NCBI GenBank assembly: GCA_030681035.1
Contig: JAUXUI010000124.1
Location: forward strand, 1-64,000
Direction: 5' to 3'
Source: Lysobacteraceae bacterium
Lineage (GTDB): Bacteria > Pseudomonadota > Gammaproteobacteria > Xanthomonadales > Xanthomonadaceae
DNA length: 64,000 bases
Shown here: positions 1 to 8,728 of the stretch, piece by piece
Numbering within the stretch: position 1 is the first letter of the stretch
Layout of the letters: each line of letters begins with the position of its first letter
Notes under the pieces: model-generated
Seen by the model: the letters and a program-made list of their open reading frames with translations, nothing else
Told to the model about the DNA's origin: nothing
The model's database searches: none
Translations under genes and position numbers: made by a program

Positions 1-302
1 CAGGGAGCGTTCACCGCTTTCGTGGGAGCGCGCCCCAGATCAAGTCTGGGGGCAGGCTCTGCGCGCGAAGCTCTTTCGCCAGTTCGTTCGCCGGCAGGCC
101 GGCTCCCACAGAAGCACTGGCTCGCACCGGCGTGCAACACAGTTGCTCCACAGGTGAGCGCTACCGCTTGTCTGTAGGAACTCACCCTGTGAGCGACCGA
201 GGTCCTGACCGAGCGTAGCGAAGGCATAGGCCGCGCAGCGGCCGCTGCTGCGAAGCAACTGAATCCCGAGTCCCGAGCTAGCCGCAGATCGTCAAAAATC
301 GC
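1..302. repeat. Dispersed palindromic (REP-like) repeats before the first gene
   Basis: No convincing gene lies here. Positions 22-29 (GTGGGAGC) and 102-109 (GCTCCCAC) are inverted ends of one element, which contains a hairpin of CCCCAGA (33-39) and TCTGGGG (45-51). A second partial element with TGTAGGAACTCACCC begins near 172. Relatives of these blocks recur at 14699-14958, 16972-17070 and 37480-37546, so this is a dispersed family of the kind common between genes in Xanthomonadales. A 72-codon open frame on the minus strand here is low-complexity repeat sequence and is not called as a gene. Confidence 0.7.
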
Positions 303-347
303 TTGGTGTATGCTCGCGTTTCTTGTCCAGTCATCGGAATCCTGGGA

Positions 348-1895
348 ATGCGTTTTGCCAAACTGATCATCCTGACCGCCCTCGCCTTGCCATTCACCGG
401 TTACGCGGCTGAACCGTCCTCGCTTGATCAACGCATTGATGCGGTAGTGGCGCCGGTCGCCGATGCCATTTCCAGCGCGGTGTTTTACGAGATCACCCTG
501 CCCGGCGATACCAAGTTGCCGTTGATCATGTTGTGGCTGATCCTTGGCGCGCTGGTTTGCACATTCTATTTTCGCTTCATCAATGTGCGCGGCTTCGCAC
601 ACGGCTATCGCCTGATCCGCGGCGATTACGCCGATCCGAGCAGCCCCGGTGAAGTCAGCCAGTTTCAGGCACTCACCTCGGCGGTGTCGGGCACGGTCGG
701 GTTGGGCAATATCGCCGGTGTAGCGGTGGCGATCACTATCGGTGGACCGGGTGCCACACTGTGGATGATTCTTGCCGGCGTGCTGGGTATGTCAACCAAG
801 TTTGCCGAATGCTCGCTTGGCGTGATGTACCGCCGTCAGCATGCCGATGGCACTGTCTCCGGTGGGCCGATGTATTACCTGAGCCATGGTATTGCCGCCA
901 ACTACCCGCGGCTGCGGCATGTTGGGCGGGCGCTGGCCGCTGTGTTCGCGTTTTGCGCCATGCTTGGCGCGGTGGGCTCGGGTGCGTTGTTCCAGTCCAA
1001 TCAGGCCTATGCCCAGGTATTGAACATGACCGGTGGTGCCGCTGGCCCGTTGGCCGGATACGCGTGGTTGTTTGGCCTTGGCGTCGCCGCGCTTGCCGGT
1101 ATCGTCATTATTGGTGGCATTACCCGCATCGGTGCGGTGACTGCAAAGCTGGTGCCGTTCATGGCAGCAATCTATGTGGTCGCTGCCCTGTTTGTCATCT
1201 TCAGCCATATCAGTCATGTGCCAGCGGCATTCATGGCAATCTGGGACGGTGCCTTCAGCGCCAAGGGCGTGCAGGGTGGAGTGATCGGTGCGCTCATCGT
1301 TGGTTTTCGCCGTGCCGCATTTTCCAACGAGGCGGGTATTGGTTCAGCGCCGATCGCTCATGCAGCAGTAAAAACCCATCACCCGATCACTGAAGGTTTT
1401 GTTGCGCTCTGGGAACCGTTCATCGACACCGTGGTGATCTGCACCATGACCGCACTGGTCATCATCATCACCGACCAATACACGGTGGGCAATTCCGATG
1501 GCGTGCAACTCACCTCCGATGCGTTTGGCTCGGTGATTTCATGGTTTCCTTACGTGTTGACGTTGGTGGTGTTCCTGTTCGCGTACTCGACAATCATCAC
1601 CTGGGGCTATTACGGCGCCAAGGCAACCGCCTACCTGTTCGGTGATTCGCGGCTGGTGCTGTATGTGTTCAAGTTCTTCTTCTTGGGGATGGTGATTGTA
1701 GGCTGCACCATGTCGCTCAACAGTATCGTTGGCATTGCCGATGCGTTGATGTTCATCATGGCCATTCCCAACCTGATCGGTGTGTACCTGTTGTTGCCGG
1801 TGATCCGGCGCGCGCTGCACGATTACCAGAGCCAACTGGCGCAAGGCAAGGTGCCTTCGCATCGCGGCCATCTGATCGACGCCATCCGGAGCTGA
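348..1895 (+). CDS. Sodium:alanine/glycine symporter (AGCS family)
   Basis: Predicted inner-membrane carrier importing alanine or glycine with Na+. The roughly 515-aa product has an N-terminal hydrophobic leader, a short soluble stretch and then about ten membrane segments. The family signature GTVGLGNIAGVA lies near residue 115 and is followed by GGPGATLWM and the conserved stretch FAECSLGVMYR. NEAGIGSAPIAHA, another AGCS hallmark, is near residue 330. I chose ATG 348 over an upstream TTG at 303 because the protein then opens directly with a signal-like hydrophobic segment (MRFAKLIILTALALP); no strong ribosome-binding site decides it. The next gene begins 3 bases after the stop, so the two carriers are probably cotranscribed. 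Confidence 0.9.
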   Translation: MRFAKLIILTALALPFTGYAAEPSSLDQRIDAVVAPVADAISSAVFYEITLPGDTKLPLIMLWLILGALVCTFYFRFINVRGFAHGYRLIRGDYADPSSPGEVSQFQALTSAVSGTVGLGNIAGVAVAITIGGPGATLWMILAGVLGMSTKFAECSLGVMYRRQHADGTVSGGPMYYLSHGIAANYPRLRHVGRALAAVFAFCAMLGAVGSGALFQSNQAYAQVLNMTGGAAGPLAGYAWLFGLGVAALAGIVIIGGITRIGAVTAKLVPFMAAIYVVAALFVIFSHISHVPAAFMAIWDGAFSAKGVQGGVIGALIVGFRRAAFSNEAGIGSAPIAHAAVKTHHPITEGFVALWEPFIDTVVICTMTALVIIITDQYTVGNSDGVQLTSDAFGSVISWFPYVLTLVVFLFAYSTIITWGYYGAKATAYLFGDSRLVLYVFKFFFLGMVIVGCTMSLNSIVGIADALMFIMAIPNLIGVYLLLPVIRRALHDYQSQLAQGKVPSHRGHLIDAIRS

Positions 1896-1898
1896 GCC

Positions 1899-3170
1899 AT
1901 GCCCTTGCATACCCGTATGCTGATTGGATTTGTTGTTGGCGTGCTTGGTGGCTTGCTCGCCTATTGGCTAGGTACCGATAGCCCATGGCTTGATGGCTTC
2001 ATCACTTATGTCACGCAGCCGGTGGGCGATCTTTTCCTGCGTTCCCTGTTCATGCTGGTGGTGCCGTTGGTGTTTTCGGCGCTGGTACTGGGCGTGGTCG
2101 AAATCGGCGATCCGGCGGCACTGGGCCGGATCGGCGGCAAAACCTTGCTGTACATCGTGGTGGTGACCACCGTAGCAGTCACCATTGGCCTGGTTGTGGT
2201 GAACGTGATCCGCCCCGGCGAGGGGCTGCCGCCGGAAGTGGTGCAGCCGCTGATTGCGCAGGCGGCCGAGCGCTCAGCCGATATCGCCAGCAAGCGCGAA
2301 AACATCTCGATGATGGGCATGTTGCTCAATATCGTGCCGAAGAATCCGGTCGCGGCCGCCGCCAATGGCGATCTGATTGCGCTGATGTTCTTCGCACTGG
2401 TATTCGGCATTGCTGCGGCGGTGCTGCAAACCGACGGCACCCGCGCATTTGTTGCTGCGGTGCAGGGCGTGTACGACATCAGTCTCAAGCTGATCGGCTG
2501 GGTGATCGAGCTGGCACCGTATGCGGTGGCGGCGTTGCTGTTCACCATCACTGCGCGCCTGGGTTACGACGTGTTGACCCAATTGGCGCGTTATGTCGGT
2601 ACGGTGCTGTTGGCACTTGGCCTGCATTTTTTCGTGGTGTTTCCGCTGTTGCTGCGTTTTGTCGGCAAGGTATCGCCGCTGTGGTTTTTCAAGCGCGCTG
2701 AACCGGCAATCCTGACCGCATTCTCCACCTCGTCAAGCAGTGCCTCATTGCCAACCACCTTGAAGGTGGCAGAAGAATCGTTGAATGTACCGCGCCGGGT
2801 CGGGCGCTTTGTATGCACCCTCGGCGCCACCGCCAACATGAATGGTACTGCCCTGTATGAAGGCGTGACGGTGTTGTTTCTGGCGCAGTTGTTCGGCGTT
2901 GATCTGGCGTTTAGTCAGCAGGTGATGGTGTTGATGATCTGCATTCTTGGCGGCATCGGTGCCGCCGGCGTGCCGGGCGGCTCGTTGCCGGTGATCGCGA
3001 TGATTCTGGTGATGTTCGGCATTCCCGCCGAAGGCATCGGCATCATTCTCGGTGTCGATCGTTTGCTCGACATGTGCCGGACCACGGTCAATGTCACTGG
3101 CGATCTGGTCGGTTCGGTGGTGATTGCGCGCAGTGAGGCAAAAGCGGAAACCTTGCAGGAAGCTGCCTGA
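1899..3170 (+). CDS. Dicarboxylate/amino acid:cation symporter (DAACS, GltP/DctA type)
   Basis: Predicted Na+- or H+-coupled uptake of acidic amino acids or C4-dicarboxylates across the inner membrane. Family motifs are all present: the serine-rich re-entrant loop FSTSSSSASLPTT near residue 275, GATANMNGTALYEG near 308 (usual form GATINMDGTALY), the second re-entrant loop GGIGAAGVPGGSLP, and DMCRTTVNVTGD near 390. The 423-aa length is normal. The Asn in NMNG replaces the more usual Asp. The gene follows the AGCS gene by 3 bases in the same direction and converges on the HDOD gene with a 10-base gap. Substrate cannot be read from the sequence. Confidence 0.92.
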   Translation: MPLHTRMLIGFVVGVLGGLLAYWLGTDSPWLDGFITYVTQPVGDLFLRSLFMLVVPLVFSALVLGVVEIGDPAALGRIGGKTLLYIVVVTTVAVTIGLVVVNVIRPGEGLPPEVVQPLIAQAAERSADIASKRENISMMGMLLNIVPKNPVAAAANGDLIALMFFALVFGIAAAVLQTDGTRAFVAAVQGVYDISLKLIGWVIELAPYAVAALLFTITARLGYDVLTQLARYVGTVLLALGLHFFVVFPLLLRFVGKVSPLWFFKRAEPAILTAFSTSSSSASLPTTLKVAEESLNVPRRVGRFVCTLGATANMNGTALYEGVTVLFLAQLFGVDLAFSQQVMVLMICILGGIGAAGVPGGSLPVIAMILVMFGIPAEGIGIILGVDRLLDMCRTTVNVTGDLVGSVVIARSEAKAETLQEAA

Positions 3171-3180
3171 GTGCGATGGT

Positions 3181-4281
3181 TCAGGTGTCCGTCGCCAGGT
3201 CGGCGGCCAGCTTGCGCCAGGCCGGCAGGCGATCAAGCAGGCCGACCGATTCGAGGTAGTGTTCGTCGATGTCATCGCCACTGACCAATGCGCGTGCAAC
3301 GTGTACCGCGCCGCCCACCCAGAAGCCGCGTGAGCGCGACTTGCCTGGCTGGTGGTGGCTCGCTACCGCCTCCACGATGGGCATCGGCAGGCCCCACAGA
3401 CCGAGCAGGTAGGCGCCGGCCTCGGCATAGTGGGGCCTGTCATCGGGTGTGGTTTCACCCGCTATTGGAATCGATACCCCAGGCAACAGCATGCCGACAT
3501 CGGACAGCAGTGCGGCGGTTGAAGCCAGCTCGGCGCTGCTGCCGCCGAGCAGGCGGCCGGCCAGTTGCGATGCGCGCAGTGCCCGCAACTGCATCGCTTC
3601 ACGATCGATGCCGCTGTCGATCTTGCTGCCATTGAACACTTCGCTGGCCAGGACCAGGCGGCGCAGATTGTCCTGGCCCAGTCGGACGACTGCCGTGCGG
3701 ATATCGGAAACCGTGCGGCCGCCCGAGAAAAATGCGGAGTTGCACAGGCGCAGCACTTTCGATGCCATCACCGGGTCTTGCGCGACCAGTGTTGCCGCCG
3801 CGCTTGCTGGCGCATTGGGGTCGGCCAGAACCTGAGTCAGCTTGAGGTAGAGGTTGGGCGCCGGCGGCAACTCGCCGATTGCGCCGATCAGGGCCTTCAA
3901 CTGCGGCGAATCGAGGATTTCGCGCAACTCGCAAACGCTCTCCACCGCCTCGATCAATTCGTCGGCGCGCAGCGGCTTGTTCAGGAAGCGGTGTGCCGAT
4001 TCCAGCACACCCATCGCATCGCCTTGCTGCGATTCGTCGGTCAGCAACAGGCGCACCACTTCGGGGTAGCGCTTGCGGATCGCGGCGAGCAGCGCGGGGC
4101 CATCGATGCCCGGTGCGCGCAGGTCCACCACCGCCACATCGACGGTGCGTTGCGAGGCGATTTCCATCGCCGCGGCGCCGTCGCTCGCCAACCCAATCTG
4201 CCAGTCGAGGTCGAAATCCGCGATGGCCTGTTCAAGGCCGGCACGGGCATCGCGGTTGTTGCCTGCAATCAAAACGAACAC
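3181..4281 (-). CDS. HDOD-domain regulator with a degenerate receiver domain
   Basis: The 366-aa product has a response-regulator-like receiver at residues 1-120 and an HDOD domain at about 125-335 (LPPAPNLYLKLTQVL, DPVMASKVLRLCNSAFF, DIRTAVVRLGQDNLRRL). In the receiver, D53 (VVDLRAPGIDG) and K102 (NKPLR) are kept, but the acidic pair normally following strand 1 is replaced by LIAGNN, so metal-dependent phosphorylation may be impaired. HDOD proteins of this kind act in signalling and cyclic-di-GMP networks. Start is GTG 4281, preceded by GGGAGGAA at 6-base spacing. The long open frame upstream of it is intergenic sequence with a different composition. Confidence 0.85.
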   Translation of the reverse strand: MFVLIAGNNRDARAGLEQAIADFDLDWQIGLASDGAAAMEIASQRTVDVAVVDLRAPGIDGPALLAAIRKRYPEVVRLLLTDESQQGDAMGVLESAHRFLNKPLRADELIEAVESVCELREILDSPQLKALIGAIGELPPAPNLYLKLTQVLADPNAPASAAATLVAQDPVMASKVLRLCNSAFFSGGRTVSDIRTAVVRLGQDNLRRLVLASEVFNGSKIDSGIDREAMQLRALRASQLAGRLLGGSSAELASTAALLSDVGMLLPGVSIPIAGETTPDDRPHYAEAGAYLLGLWGLPMPIVEAVASHHQPGKSRSRGFWVGGAVHVARALVSGDDIDEHYLESVGLLDRLPAWRKLAADLATDT

Positions 4282-4639
4282 AGCATTCCTCCCGGTCAAT
4301 CCAAAGCTCCAAGGTGCGCCCGTGGTGGCAGGCGATCGGGCTTCGCCCGCGTAGCATGTCACTTTGCCACAGACCGGCGCTGCGGTGATGTGCTGCATCA
4401 CGTCCCCGGGCCGATCATGCCATCCGGCGCGGTTTCGAGACTGTGCCTTGATGCGCAAACCCGGCGTTGCGCTGCGCCAGCCATGCAGCCGCAGCCCGCC
4501 CGACGGCCACCGGAGCGGCCAATCGCGGCGCCGTTGCCGTGTCGGCATTGTCTTACCCGACAACGGGTAATTCGCTGATTGCCGACCGTGCCCTTTATAC
4601 TTAACGTTCGTATCTCCGAAATGCGGATAGAGGCTCAAT
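4282..4639. other. Intergenic region between the HDOD gene and ssb
   Basis: This is a 358-base divergent region. It holds the HDOD ribosome-binding site at its left end, and a dyad plus a likely ssb promoter at its right end (annotated separately). Open frames that cross it read low-complexity Arg/Pro/Ala-rich protein and show no family motif, so I see no gene here. Confidence 0.6.
4553..4601 (+). promoter_or_regulatory. Candidate ssb promoter with adjacent dyad
   Basis: TATACT at 4596-4601 is a good -10 hexamer, 39 bases before the ssb start. A weak -35 (TTCGCT, 4571-4576) is at 19-base spacing. Directly upstream is a perfect dyad, TTACCCG (4553-4559) and CGGGTAA (4564-4570), positioned where a regulator could touch the -35 region. 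It does not match the LexA consensus. Seen in sequence; regulatory role is inference. Confidence 0.4.
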
Positions 4640-5128
4640 ATGGCACGTGGAATCAACAAGGTAATTCTGGTTGGCAACCTGGGCAACGACCCGGACGTGA
4701 AGTACAGCCAGGGCGGTGCGGCGATTACCACGATCAGCGTGGCGACCAGCGAATCGTGGACCGACAAGCAAGGGCAGAAGCAGGAGCGTACCGAGTGGCA
4801 CCGGGTGAAGTTCTTTGGCCGTTTGGCCGAGATCGCCGGCGAATACCTGAAGAAGGGGCGGCAGGTGTACATCGAGGGCAGTCTGCGCACCGACAAATAC
4901 ACCGGCAAGGATGGGGTCGAGCGCTACAGCACCGATATCATTGCCAACGAGATGCAGATGCTCGGCGGCACGCCGGGTGGTGAGCGCAGTGCCGAGCGAG
5001 GGGCTGAGCGCAGCGGCGGTCGTCCTTCGGGCGGCAATGAGCGCAATGCGGCGGCAAGCGGCTCAGGTGGCTCATCCAGCGCAGCGTTCGATGACAGTAG
5101 CTTCCCGGAAGACGATATCCCGTTCTAG
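4640..5128 (+). CDS. ssb: Single-stranded DNA-binding protein
   Basis: SSB protects single-stranded DNA in replication, recombination and repair and recruits partner enzymes through its acidic tail. The 162-aa protein opens [19 protein letters not shown], typical of SSB, with the OB fold over residues 1-110 ([42 protein letters not shown]). A Gly/Ser/Arg-rich linker follows, and the protein ends in the interaction tip DDIPF. AGAGG precedes the ATG. All expected elements are intact. Confidence 0.97.
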   Translation: MARGINKVILVGNLGNDPDVKYSQGGAAITTISVATSESWTDKQGQKQERTEWHRVKFFGRLAEIAGEYLKKGRQVYIEGSLRTDKYTGKDGVERYSTDIIANEMQMLGGTPGGERSAERGAERSGGRPSGGNERNAAASGSGGSSSAAFDDSSFPEDDIPF

Positions 5129-5198
5129 ACAGTACCCTGCACTGCGGGCGATTGCGCCGTGTGCAGTGGGATGCATCGACCGTGACAAGGAATGACGC

Positions 5199-6254
5199 AT
5201 GCAAACGTGGTTGGTAACCGGCGGTGCCGGCTTCATTGGCGGTAATTTTGTGCTCGACGCGGTGGCAGCCGGGGTGCGGGTGATTAATCTCGATGCGCTG
5301 ACCTATGCCGGCAATCGCGATACTTTGTCCTCGCTGGCAGAAAACCCGGCGCACCGGTTTGTTCACGGTGACATCCGCGATGCCGCGCTGGTGACGGCGC
5401 TGCTGGCCGAGCATCGGCCGCAGGCGGTGGTGCATTTTGCTGCCGAGAGCCACGTCGATCGTTCCATCGATGGCCCGGCCGCGTTCATCCAGACCAATGT
5501 GGTTGGCACACTCAGCTTGCTGGAATGTGTGCGCGACTACTGGCGCGGACTGGGTGAGCACGCGCGCGCCGCATTTCGTTTCCTGCACGTCTCCACCGAC
5601 GAGGTGTATGGCTCGCTGGGCGATACCGGCAAGTTCAGCGAAACCACGCCGTACGCGCCGAACTCGCCGTATTCGGCGTCCAAGGCGGCGTCCGATCACC
5701 TGGTGCGCGCGTTCCATCACACCTACGGCTTGCCAACGCTGACCACCAATTGCTCGAACAACTACGGGCCGTACCAATTTCCCGAAAAACTCATTCCGCT
5801 GATCATCCAGCGGGCACTCGCCGGCGAACCGTTGCCGGTGTATGGCGATGGCCGCAACGTGCGTGACTGGCTGTATGTGAAGGACCATTGTGCGGCGATC
5901 CGGCGGGTGCTGGAGGGTGGCCGGGTTGGCGAGACCTACAACATCGGTGGCAATGCCGAACGCGAAAACATCGATGTAGTGCGCACCCTGTGTGCATTGC
6001 TCGATACGCGCCAGCCGCGCGCTGATGGTGCGCCACGCGAGCAGCAGGTCACTTACGTCGCTGATCGCCCCGGCCACGACCGTCGTTATGCCATCGACGC
6101 CGGCAAAATTGAACGTGAACTAGGCTGGCAACCGGCGGTGAGTTTCGAACAGGGGATGGCCGCTACCGTTGACTGGTATCTGGCCAACGCAGACTGGATC
6201 GGGCGCGTGCTCGATGGCAGTTATCGCCTGCAACGGCTCGGCGCGGGCGTGTGA
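5199..6254 (+). CDS. rfbB: dTDP-glucose 4,6-dehydratase
   Basis: Second step of dTDP-L-rhamnose synthesis: dTDP-glucose to dTDP-4-keto-6-deoxyglucose, using bound NAD+. The 351-aa protein shows the Rossmann glycine motif [11 protein letters not shown] at residues 5-15, [10 protein letters not shown] with the catalytic Thr-Asp-Glu triad, and the active-site [10 protein letters not shown] (YxxxK). [14 protein letters not shown] and [12 protein letters not shown] are also family-typical. AAGGAA precedes the ATG. It is the first gene of rfbBACD; the 12-base gap to rfbA and the overlaps further on point to one operon. Confidence 0.97.
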   Translation: MQTWLVTGGAGFIGGNFVLDAVAAGVRVINLDALTYAGNRDTLSSLAENPAHRFVHGDIRDAALVTALLAEHRPQAVVHFAAESHVDRSIDGPAAFIQTNVVGTLSLLECVRDYWRGLGEHARAAFRFLHVSTDEVYGSLGDTGKFSETTPYAPNSPYSASKAASDHLVRAFHHTYGLPTLTTNCSNNYGPYQFPEKLIPLIIQRALAGEPLPVYGDGRNVRDWLYVKDHCAAIRRVLEGGRVGETYNIGGNAERENIDVVRTLCALLDTRQPRADGAPREQQVTYVADRPGHDRRYAIDAGKIERELGWQPAVSFEQGMAATVDWYLANADWIGRVLDGSYRLQRLGAGV

Positions 6255-6278
6255 GCCGCACCACTGATGGGAAACCTC

Positions 6279-7166
6279 ATGACGCAACGTAAAGGCATCA
6301 TCCTCGCCGGCGGCTCCGGCACCCGGCTGTATCCGATCACGCAATCGGTGAGCAAGCAGCTGTTGCCGGTGTACGACAAGCCGATGATCTACTACCCGCT
6401 CGGCGTGCTGATGCTGGCCGGTATTCGCGATGTGTTGATCATCAACACCCCGCACGAACAGGCATTGTTCCAGCGTTTGCTGGGTGATGGTTCGCAATGG
6501 GGCATGCATATCCAATACGCGGTACAGCCGAGCCCGGACGGGCTGGCGCAGGCGTTCGTGATCGGTCGCGATTTCCTTGCCGGTGGGCCGAGTTGCCTGA
6601 TCCTTGGCGACAACATTTTCTACGGCCACGGGTTGACGGAAATGCTGCATCGTGCCGATGTCCGTGCGCAGGGTGCCACCGTATTCGGCTATTGGGTACG
6701 CGACCCGGAGCGCTACGGCGTAGCCGAGTTTGCCGCCGACGGGCGGGTGGTCGGGCTGGAAGAAAAGCCGATGCAGCCCAAATCCAATTACGCGGTCACC
6801 GGCCTGTATTTTTACGACGGCAAAGTGTGCGATTACGCCGCAAGTCTCAAACCATCGCCGCGTGGCGAGCTGGAAATCACCGATCTCAATCGCTGCTATC
6901 TCGATGCCGACGACCTGCACCTTGAACCGCTGGGGCGTGGTTTCGCGTGGCTCGATACCGGCACCCACCAATCGTTGCTGGAAGCCTCCACCTTCATTGA
7001 AACCATCGAGGCGCGGCAGGGCTTGCGTGTGTGTTGCCCGGAAGAAATCGCCTGGCAGAATCGTTGGATCGATGCCGCGCAACTCGAAGCACTGGCCAAG
7101 CCGCTGGCAAAAAATGGTTACGGGCAGTATCTGCTCAGCCTGCTGACCCGTGGTGCCATTCGATGA
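6279..7166 (+). CDS. rfbA: Glucose-1-phosphate thymidylyltransferase
   Basis: Makes dTDP-glucose from dTTP and glucose-1-phosphate, the committed step of dTDP-L-rhamnose synthesis. The 295-aa protein starts [19 protein letters not shown], the nucleotide-binding signature, then [49 protein letters not shown] and [17 protein letters not shown] are all conserved. An upstream in-frame ATG at 6267 exists, but 6279 matches the family start and has GGGAAA in front of it. The stop codon overlaps the rfbC start (ATGA). Confidence 0.96.
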   Translation: MTQRKGIILAGGSGTRLYPITQSVSKQLLPVYDKPMIYYPLGVLMLAGIRDVLIINTPHEQALFQRLLGDGSQWGMHIQYAVQPSPDGLAQAFVIGRDFLAGGPSCLILGDNIFYGHGLTEMLHRADVRAQGATVFGYWVRDPERYGVAEFAADGRVVGLEEKPMQPKSNYAVTGLYFYDGKVCDYAASLKPSPRGELEITDLNRCYLDADDLHLEPLGRGFAWLDTGTHQSLLEASTFIETIEARQGLRVCCPEEIAWQNRWIDAAQLEALAKPLAKNGYGQYLLSLLTRGAIR

Positions 7167-7720
7167 AGCGCACGCCGAGCGCACTGCCCGAATGCGTGGT
7201 GATCGAGCCACGCGTATTTGCTGACGAACGCGGCTGTTTTTTTGAAACCTGGAACCACACGAAATTCAGCGAAGCCGGGCTGGATTTTTCGGTGGCGCAG
7301 GCCAACGTGTCGGTGTCGCAGCAAGGCGTGCTGCGCGGCCTGCACTACCAGTGGCCAAACCCGCAGGGCAAACTGGTCAGCGTGCTGGAAGGTGAGGTCT
7401 ACGATGTCGCGGTCGATATCCGCCGTGGCTCGCCGCGCTTCGGGCAGTGGGCAGCAGTGATCTTGAGCGCTGAAAACCGTCGTCAGTTCTGGATACCGGA
7501 AGGCTTTGCGCACGGCTTTGTCACACTAAGCGAGCGCGCCGTGTTCAGTTACTTGTGTACGCGCGAATATGATGCCGCTGCCGATGCCAATATCCGCTGG
7601 GATGATGCCAGCCTTGCCATCGACTGGCCGATCCGCAGCCCGTCGCTGTCGCCGAAAGATGCCGCCGCGCCGTTTCTGGCCGAGGTGCCCGCCGCGCGTC
7701 TGCCGATGTTTGGCGGCTGA
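7163..7720 (+). CDS. rfbC: dTDP-4-dehydrorhamnose 3,5-epimerase
   Basis: Third step of the dTDP-L-rhamnose pathway, epimerising C3 and C5 of the keto-sugar. The 185-aa cupin protein has the substrate-binding RGLHYQ motif (catalytic His), [12 protein letters not shown], and [20 protein letters not shown] 7163 overlaps the rfbA stop by four bases, implying translational coupling; the open frame extends upstream inside rfbA but that part is not family-like. rfbD follows after 9 bases. Confidence 0.96.
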   Translation: MKRTPSALPECVVIEPRVFADERGCFFETWNHTKFSEAGLDFSVAQANVSVSQQGVLRGLHYQWPNPQGKLVSVLEGEVYDVAVDIRRGSPRFGQWAAVILSAENRRQFWIPEGFAHGFVTLSERAVFSYLCTREYDAAADANIRWDDASLAIDWPIRSPSLSPKDAAAPFLAEVPAARLPMFGG

Positions 7721-7729
7721 GCTGAAGCC

Positions 7730-8629
7730 ATGAGCATTGTGCTGTTCGGCGCGGATGGGCAACTGGGATACGAATTGCATCGCAGCCTGTCGGCCCTCGA
7801 TGACGTGCATGCTTGTACGCGTTCAGGCCGATTGCCGGGTGGCTTTATCGGTGAATGCGCTGATTTTTCCGAGCCCGATCAGGCCGCCGCAGTGATTCGT
7901 CGCTTGCAGCCGCGCGCGGTGGTCAATGCGGTGGCCTACACCGCCGTGGACAAGGCAGAGGACGAAGTACATCTGGCGCAACGCATCAACGCCGATGCAG
8001 TTGCCGAAATTGCCGCTGCCTGTGCGCACACCGGCAGCACGCTGATGCACTATTCCACCGATTACGTGTTCAGTGGCAACAACGCCCGGCCATGGCGCGA
8101 AGCTGATGTGACCGCCCCGCTGAGCGTGTACGGGAAAACCAAGCTGGCTGGGGAAGATGCGATCCGTGCCAGTGGCTGCCCGCATCTGATATTTCGTACC
8201 GCCTGGGTGTACGCCGCGCGCGGCCAGAACTTTCTGCGCACCATGCTGCGCCTCGCCGCCGAGCGCGAGCAACTGCGCATCGTCAACGACCAGGTTGGCT
8301 CGCCGACCAGCGCACGCTGGTTGGCTGATGTCAGCACGCTGGCCCTGCACGCGAGGCCGCAGGGCAGCGGCACCTGGCATGCGGTCGCTGCCGGGCAATG
8401 CAGTTGGAGCACATTTGCCGAAGCGATTTTCGTCGATGCGCTGGCGGCCGGGTTGATCGCGCGCGCGCCCGTCGTGACCGGCATCGCCAGCAGCGAGTAC
8501 CCCACCAAGGCCACGCGGCCCGCCTATTCGGTGCTGGATACCGCCTGCCTGCGCAGCGATTTTTCGCTCACCGTGCCCGATTGGCGCTGCGGCTTGCAGC
8601 AGGTGATCGCCGAGCTGGCGGCGCAATAA
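7730..8629 (+). CDS. rfbD: dTDP-4-dehydrorhamnose reductase
   Basis: Last step, NAD(P)H reduction to dTDP-L-rhamnose. The 299-aa protein has the N-terminal glycine motif LFGADGQLGYEL, STDYVFSG and the YGKTKLAGED motif holding the YxxxK catalytic pair. FRTAWVYAARGQNFLRTML and NDQVGSPTSA are typical of the family. This completes the pathway (gene order B-A-C-D). No glycosyltransferase or polysaccharide export gene follows, so the rhamnose is used by genes outside this window. Confidence 0.95.
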   Translation: MSIVLFGADGQLGYELHRSLSALDDVHACTRSGRLPGGFIGECADFSEPDQAAAVIRRLQPRAVVNAVAYTAVDKAEDEVHLAQRINADAVAEIAAACAHTGSTLMHYSTDYVFSGNNARPWREADVTAPLSVYGKTKLAGEDAIRASGCPHLIFRTAWVYAARGQNFLRTMLRLAAEREQLRIVNDQVGSPTSARWLADVSTLALHARPQGSGTWHAVAAGQCSWSTFAEAIFVDALAAGLIARAPVVTGIASSEYPTKATRPAYSVLDTACLRSDFSLTVPDWRCGLQQVIAELAAQ

Positions 8630-8728
8630 TTTTTCGTTAATATGCTGGGCGAAGATTGACTGCGAGCAGACGAGTATTTGCAGCAACCAGCCCTCCAACA
8701 CATTTGTCGCCCTGTGGAGCACATCACC

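Noticed and set aside
40-258. 72-codon minus-strand open frame in the first 300 bases
   Set aside because: Lies wholly within palindromic repeats, with no ribosome-binding site.
4553-4570. LexA box upstream of ssb
   Set aside because: Neither the CTGT-N8-ACAG nor the TTAGTA-type consensus is present.
3565-4578. 337-codon plus-strand open frame
   Set aside because: Antisense to the HDOD gene, whose domain motifs and ribosome-binding site are clear.
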